DNA of 41,116 nt from contig JADKGF010000033.1 of assembly GCA_016717105.1 (NCBI GenBank), forward strand, positions 1 to 41,116, given 5' to 3'. Below, piece by piece: positions 37,037 through 41,116 of the stretch. A program made the position numbers and the translations under genes. The notes below the pieces were generated by a model. That model saw only the letters and a program-made list of their open reading frames with translations. It was not told where the DNA came from and did no database searches. The stretch comes from Saprospiraceae bacterium (GTDB taxonomy: Bacteria; Bacteroidota; Bacteroidia; Chitinophagales; Saprospiraceae). Numbering within the stretch: position 1 is the first letter of the stretch; the number at the start of each line of letters is the position of its first letter.

Positions 37037-37708
37037 TTATTCCTCTTCGCTACGATGTCGAAATTGACGAGAAAAATGTTGTAAAAATTTGATAAATTCT
37101 ACCGGGTTATTAAAATTTTCTGTGCTCAAAAAATCTTTGAACGTGTCCATAAACATGTTTATTTCCTTCAGTTTTCCAGTAAGTTTTTCTGGATTTCGAG
37201 TCGTCCAATATTCACAATCATCATTCAGTTCAAAATCCGTTAGGTACTTTTCACTAAGATATCTAATAAGCTCTAACACATTGATATACAGCCCGGTATC
37301 TTCATCTTGTAAATTGACAGATACTTGATATACCATTTTATTGATGTCAATAGGTTTTAATTCTTCTGATATCTCCGGCTTAGAATTATCATCATCTAGA
37401 TTGAGTTTTACCGTTATTACTTTTACTTCGCCTGATTGGTGTTTTTGGATCATATCCTTAAAAAAATAATTGTAGATACGCCCTTCACTATCGAACACCA
37501 AACTCACAGAATCACAACCTTTTGGTTTGAATGTCAAGCCATATGCCTGATCATTTGCCGGGTTTACAAATTGATGGTCTGGAAACGCACTTTTATAAAT
37601 AGTACATTCCCAACCTAGAGTATTGCAGATATCCTCCACTTCGTGCACGAATTGCGGCAAAGTTTTTGCATCAAGCAATCTACCACTATAACTGAAAGAT
37701 AATCTCAT
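37037..37708 (-). CDS. Conserved-looking hypothetical protein
   Basis: A 223-residue soluble protein with no signal peptide or membrane helix and no recognised motif. It starts MRLSFSYSGRLLDAKTLPQF and contains mixed alpha/beta segments (YGLTFKPKGCDSVSLVFDSEG, VKVITVKLNLDDD, MVYQVSVNLQDEDTGLYINVLELIRYLSEKYL). It ends in a basic/acidic tail (QFRHRSEEE). Codon use resembles its neighbours. It stands alone, with the rhodanese operon downstream on the same strand and a divergent uppS. The function is not known. Confidence 0.75.
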   Translation of the reverse strand: MRLSFSYSGRLLDAKTLPQFVHEVEDICNTLGWECTIYKSAFPDHQFVNPANDQAYGLTFKPKGCDSVSLVFDSEGRIYNYFFKDMIQKHQSGEVKVITVKLNLDDDNSKPEISEELKPIDINKMVYQVSVNLQDEDTGLYINVLELIRYLSEKYLTDFELNDDCEYWTTRNPEKLTGKLKEINMFMDTFKDFLSTENFNNPVEFIKFLQHFSRQFRHRSEEE

Positions 37709-37971
37709 AATTTTAAGATTTCAAGATAAAATAAATACAAATTTATTGCAAAAATTGCTGAAATTTAATCATTGTTCATATAAAGTTGGAATATTTCTGA
37801 AAGAATGCAAATATTGAACCTAACTTTACATAGCCATCGTTTATAATTTACATAAAACATAAGTCAAACCTGTGGCATATAAAGAATTGAACTGTGTTTC
37901 AGTCAGAATTTAACAGCAAGGTGAAATTCAATAATTTAGGTATAAAATGAAAGTTAGAGCTATAAATTTCT

Positions 37972-37979
37972 TACATTTG
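37972..37979 (+). promoter_or_regulatory. -7 promoter element for uppS-bamA
   Basis: TACATTTG matches TAnnTTTG, placing the transcription start near 37986, before ATG 38010 but after the upstream in-frame ATG 37947. No clear -33 box is present. Confidence 0.4.
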
Positions 37980-38009
37980 CGCAACTTTACAAAGATTCTG
38001 GTCATACGG

Positions 38010-38774
38010 ATGCATTCACTAAAAGAAAAAATAAATATAGCCAAACTTCCTGCTCATGTTGCTATCATTATGGATGGCAATGGTCGGTGGGCCAAATCTC
38101 AGGGAAAACCGAGGGTATTCGGTCATAAGAGTGGTGTTGTCTCAGTGAGGGAAGTCACAGAAGGTGCAGCAGAGCTTGGTGTTCATTACTTGACATTATA
38201 TGCATTTTCGACTGAAAACTGGTCGAGACCAACATTTGAAGTAAATGCACTCATGACGTTACTGGTCGAAACTGTCCGTAAAGAAGTATCAACACTCAAT
38301 AAAAACAATATCCGTTTGCAGGCTATTGGAAATCTCGATGGGCTTCCAGAAAAGACAAGATTGACCTTACTAGAAGGGATTGAATTGACAAAAGACAACA
38401 CCCGAATGACACTTATTTTGGCTTTAAATTATTCCTCACGTTGGGAAATAGTAGAAGCCACCAAAAGAATCGCGCAAAAAGTAGCGGAAGGTCAATTATC
38501 TCCGGAAGATATTGACACCACATTATTTACACAATATTTGACAACAAAGGATATACCAGACCCAGAGTTATTAATCAGGACTGGCGGCGAACATAGGATC
38601 AGCAATTACCTACTTTGGCAAGCGGCTTATGCGGAATTATTTTTTACATCGGTCATGTGGCCTGACTTCCGTAAGGAACATTTTTATTCTGCTATTCTCG
38701 ATTATCAAAATAGGGAAAGGAGATTTGGAATGACAAGTGAGCAACTTTCTGCTTCAAACGTCATAAATCATTAA
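38010..38774 (+). CDS. uppS: Isoprenyl transferase (undecaprenyl diphosphate synthase)
   Basis: 254 residues from ATG 38010. Motifs are HVAIIMDGNGRWAKSQG (catalytic Asp), FGHKSGV, YAFSTENWSRP and the C-terminal LLIRTGGEHRISNYLLWQAAYAELFFT with WPDF. The family usually has RTSGE where this protein has RTGGE. It makes the C55 lipid carrier for peptidoglycan and polysaccharide synthesis. An in-frame ATG at 37947 adds 21 residues with no family similarity and lies upstream of the predicted -7 box, so 38010 was chosen. bamA follows after 81 bp, a common Bacteroidota order. Confidence 0.96.
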   Translation: MHSLKEKINIAKLPAHVAIIMDGNGRWAKSQGKPRVFGHKSGVVSVREVTEGAAELGVHYLTLYAFSTENWSRPTFEVNALMTLLVETVRKEVSTLNKNNIRLQAIGNLDGLPEKTRLTLLEGIELTKDNTRMTLILALNYSSRWEIVEATKRIAQKVAEGQLSPEDIDTTLFTQYLTTKDIPDPELLIRTGGEHRISNYLLWQAAYAELFFTSVMWPDFRKEHFYSAILDYQNRERRFGMTSEQLSASNVINH

Positions 38775-38855
38775 TAAAACGTTAAAAGAAATAATAAAAA
38801 CAGCGGACTCAAGCAATCAAGCGTTAGTCACTGCATAATCAGACACCAAATACAT

Positions 38856-41116
38856 ATGAAGAATAATATTTTAAAATATTTAGTTAATTTATTGGTCTTT
38901 TGTTGGCTAATACTGCCAGCCTATGGTCAGAATGAAGATGTAATTAACTATTCTGATAAAAAAACTTATGAAATCGTTGAAATGAGTAATATCACAGGTG
39001 CAGAAACCAGAGATAGAAATGCCATAAAATCCATAGCAAATCTGAAAGAAGGAAATAAAATTCAAATACCTGGACCAGCTATTCCTGCGGCTATCAAAGC
39101 ATTGTTGAAGCTACGTCTTTTTGATGATGTTCAGATATTTCAAGAAAGTTGAAGCAGTGGTGTTTTTTAAAAGTTGTCTTAGTAGAAAGACCGATACTTT
39201 CCAGATGGTCTTATAAAGGCATCCGAACATCTCAGCACGAAGACCTTAATGACATTTTAAAGAATATATTGACTAAAGGTGGTATAGTGACCGATGATCA
39301 AAAAGATCTTGCAAAAGCTAAAATCAAAGAATTTTATGTAGAAAAAGGTAAGTTGGATGTTAGCATTAAGGTGAATGAAATACCTGAAGAAACAAAAAAT
39401 ACGAGTGTCAGACTAGAGTTTGTGATAGATCCCAAAGATAGAGTCAAAGTGGAAGATATCGTCATCGATGGCAATCAGACCTTTACAGATAGAAAGCTGC
39501 GCAAACAAATGAAGAAAACAAAACGGAAGGGCACTTTACTCAGAAAGTCAAAATTTATAGAAAAAGAATATCAAGAAGATATAAAAACGCTGACTAAGTT
39601 TTATCAGAATGAAGGTTTCAAAAACATGTCAATCGTCTCGGACACCACTTACCGTACCAAGGATGGCAATGTGATGGTCAAATTAAATATCGAAGAAGGC
39701 AAACGCCATTTTTTCAGAAACATAAAATGGAAAGGCAATACACTCTACTCCAATGATTATTTGTCCACAGTCTTAGGTATTTCCAAAGGTGACATCTACA
39801 ATCCTGAGTTACTTCAAAACAGGTTAAAATTCAGTTTGGATGGAAGAGATATTTCTTCTCAATATCTAGATGATGGATACCTTGCATTTGACATTACTCC
39901 AGTAGAAACTTCAGTAGAAAATGACTCTGTAGATATCGAAATGAGAATATTTGAAGGTCCGCAATTTACGGTGGATAATATCGTGATCAAAGGAAATGAT
40001 CGAACCAATGAAGATATAGTACGTCGAGAAATTAGGACTAGACCAGGTCAGAAATTTAGCCGTTCGGCAATCATTCGTTCACAGAGAGAAATCATCAATC
40101 TTGGCTACTTTAACCCAGAATCTTTAAATATCGAAAATCCAGTAAATCAGGCTAGAGGTACTGTAACCATAGAATATCAATTGGAAGAAAAGCCATCAGA
40201 CCAACTTGAATTATCTGCTGGATATGGTGGATTCAGTGGACTTATCGGTACGTTAGGTGTAGTTTTCAATAACTTTTCGCTTGCAAATGTCAAAGACCGA
40301 TCCACATGGAGTCCATTACCACAAGGCGATGGTCAAAAATTATCCGTCAGATTACAATCAAATAGCCGTTTCTTCAAGTCATATAACTTTTCATTTACCG
40401 AGCCTTGGTTGGGTGGCAAGAAGCCAAGATCATTGACCGTAGGAGCTGTGCAAACTTCATTTGATTATTCTCTAAATGGAAGTGGAAAACTAAAAATTAC
40501 AAGAGGTTTTGTAGGTTTGGGATCACAAATGAAGTGGCCCGATGACTTCTTTTCTACCAATACTACACTCAATATTGAGCAAATCAATCTCGATAATTTC
40601 AGATCTGGTGGATTTGCCATTACAAAGGGAAAATTCAACAACTTCAGTATAAAACAAACATTCACACGAAGTAGTATCAGCGATCCATTATTCCCGAGAA
40701 ATGGATCTAAAGTATCACTTTCATTACAAATAACTCCACCATATTCTCTATTTAGAAAAGATAACGTGTTTACTCCAACCGCAGAGCAAGAAGCAGAAAT
40801 AAGACGTGAGTTGAGATATGAAGTTGGTCCAGCAGGAACATTTACTGAAGCAGACGTACAATCGAAAATCAATGAATTGCGTGAAGCAAATAAATTCAAA
40901 TGGCTAGAATATCATAAATGGAGATTTACTTCAGAATGGTATTACAACGTAGTGGACAAGTTGGTATTTGCGGCATCGGCCAAGATTGGTATCCTTGGCG
41001 CATTTAACAAAGATATCGGAATATCACCTTTCGAAAGGTTTGAACTAGGTGGAGATGGTATCAATAATCAGAATGCTGGTCTTCAAGGAAAAGAAATTTT
41101 AGCACTTAGAGGATAT
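38856..41116 (+). CDS. bamA: Outer-membrane assembly factor BamA (two frameshifts; runs off the right edge)
   Basis: It has a signal peptide (LVNLLVFCWLILPAYGQ). POTRA domains follow, including ALLKLRLFDDVQIFQE, VKVEDIVIDGNQTFTDRKLRKQM, RNIKWKGNTLYSNDYLSTVLGI and FTVDNIVIKGNDRTNEDIVRREI, and then the start of the barrel (SAGYGGFSGLIGTLGVVFNNFSL, FSFTEPWLGGKKPRSLTVG). Frame breaks lie near 39145-39148 and in the T run 39163-39168; between and after them the sequence reads VEAVVF, then LKVVLVERPILSRWSYKGI. From about 39167 one frame is open to the window end, so the C-terminal barrel strands are missing. BamA inserts beta-barrel proteins, and because it is essential, the breaks are probably sequence errors. 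Confidence 0.95.

Overview
The window is AT-rich, protein-dense DNA from a member of the Bacteroidota. The evidence is a subtilase with a type IX secretion (T9SS) C-terminal sorting domain, TPR/PD40/OmpA and TPR/PD40/SPOR envelope proteins, several promoters of the Bacteroidota form TTTG-N19..22-TAnnTTTG, almost no Shine-Dalgarno sequences, and the fabH-efp-accB-accC and uppS-bamA gene orders. A Saprospiria-like lineage is plausible, but that is inference. No rRNA, tRNA, CRISPR array or recognisable transposase was seen.

Layout. 1-1756: 3' part of a large secreted protein built of 19-20-residue GFN-type repeats, ending in calcium-binding thrombospondin-3-like repeats. 1968-4040: methylmalonyl-CoA mutase large subunit. 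4062-6140 (-): TPR/PD40/SPOR envelope protein, divergent from a T9SS-exported subtilase (6352-9258). 9266-10714 (-): polysaccharide flippase. 10917-13869: operon of a LEA-like helical repeat protein, an ECF sigma factor and a protein joining an anti-sigma-like N-terminus to an outer-membrane barrel. 14027-14980: damaged lipoprotein gene with a terminator. 15067-16980 (-): LolC/E-type permease and an Nfu-type Fe-S protein. 17122-18024: short methylmalonyl-CoA mutase small subunit. 18211-20370: S41 tail-specific protease with a terminator. 20482-22126: an ATPase/DUF234 gene bracketed by a 68-bp direct repeat (94% identical). 22223-27004 (-): outer-membrane protein, rfaE2, lipid-flippase-like protein, panD, hutI and a thioredoxin-SPOR protein. 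27300-30909: fabH, efp, accB, accC. 30947-33905: MsbA-like ABC exporter and galK. 33984-35950: PorE-like TPR/PD40/OmpA protein. 35992-36967 (-): OsmC, small membrane protein and rhodanese operon. 37037-37708 (-): unknown. 38010-41116: uppS and bamA (cut by the right edge).

Most of the window is housekeeping metabolism and envelope biogenesis: fatty-acid initiation and biotin-dependent carboxylation, propionate/methylmalonyl-CoA metabolism, undecaprenyl carrier synthesis, heptose activation, flippases, barrel assembly and peptidoglycan-anchored proteins. Eight genes (mutB, the lipoprotein, the DUF234 ATPase, accC, the ABC exporter, galK, the PorE-like gene and bamA) are broken by one- or two-base indels, many in homopolymers, yet the protein similarity continues in another frame. 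Because several are essential genes, uncorrected sequencing error is the simplest explanation, and they are annotated here as single reconstructed genes.

The least ordinary element is the ATPase/DUF234 cassette with its flanking repeats. Each repeat carries three copies of a palindrome-forming box, one of which lies inside the predicted promoter. The GFN repeat protein and the sigma/anti-sigma-barrel operon are the next most interesting.
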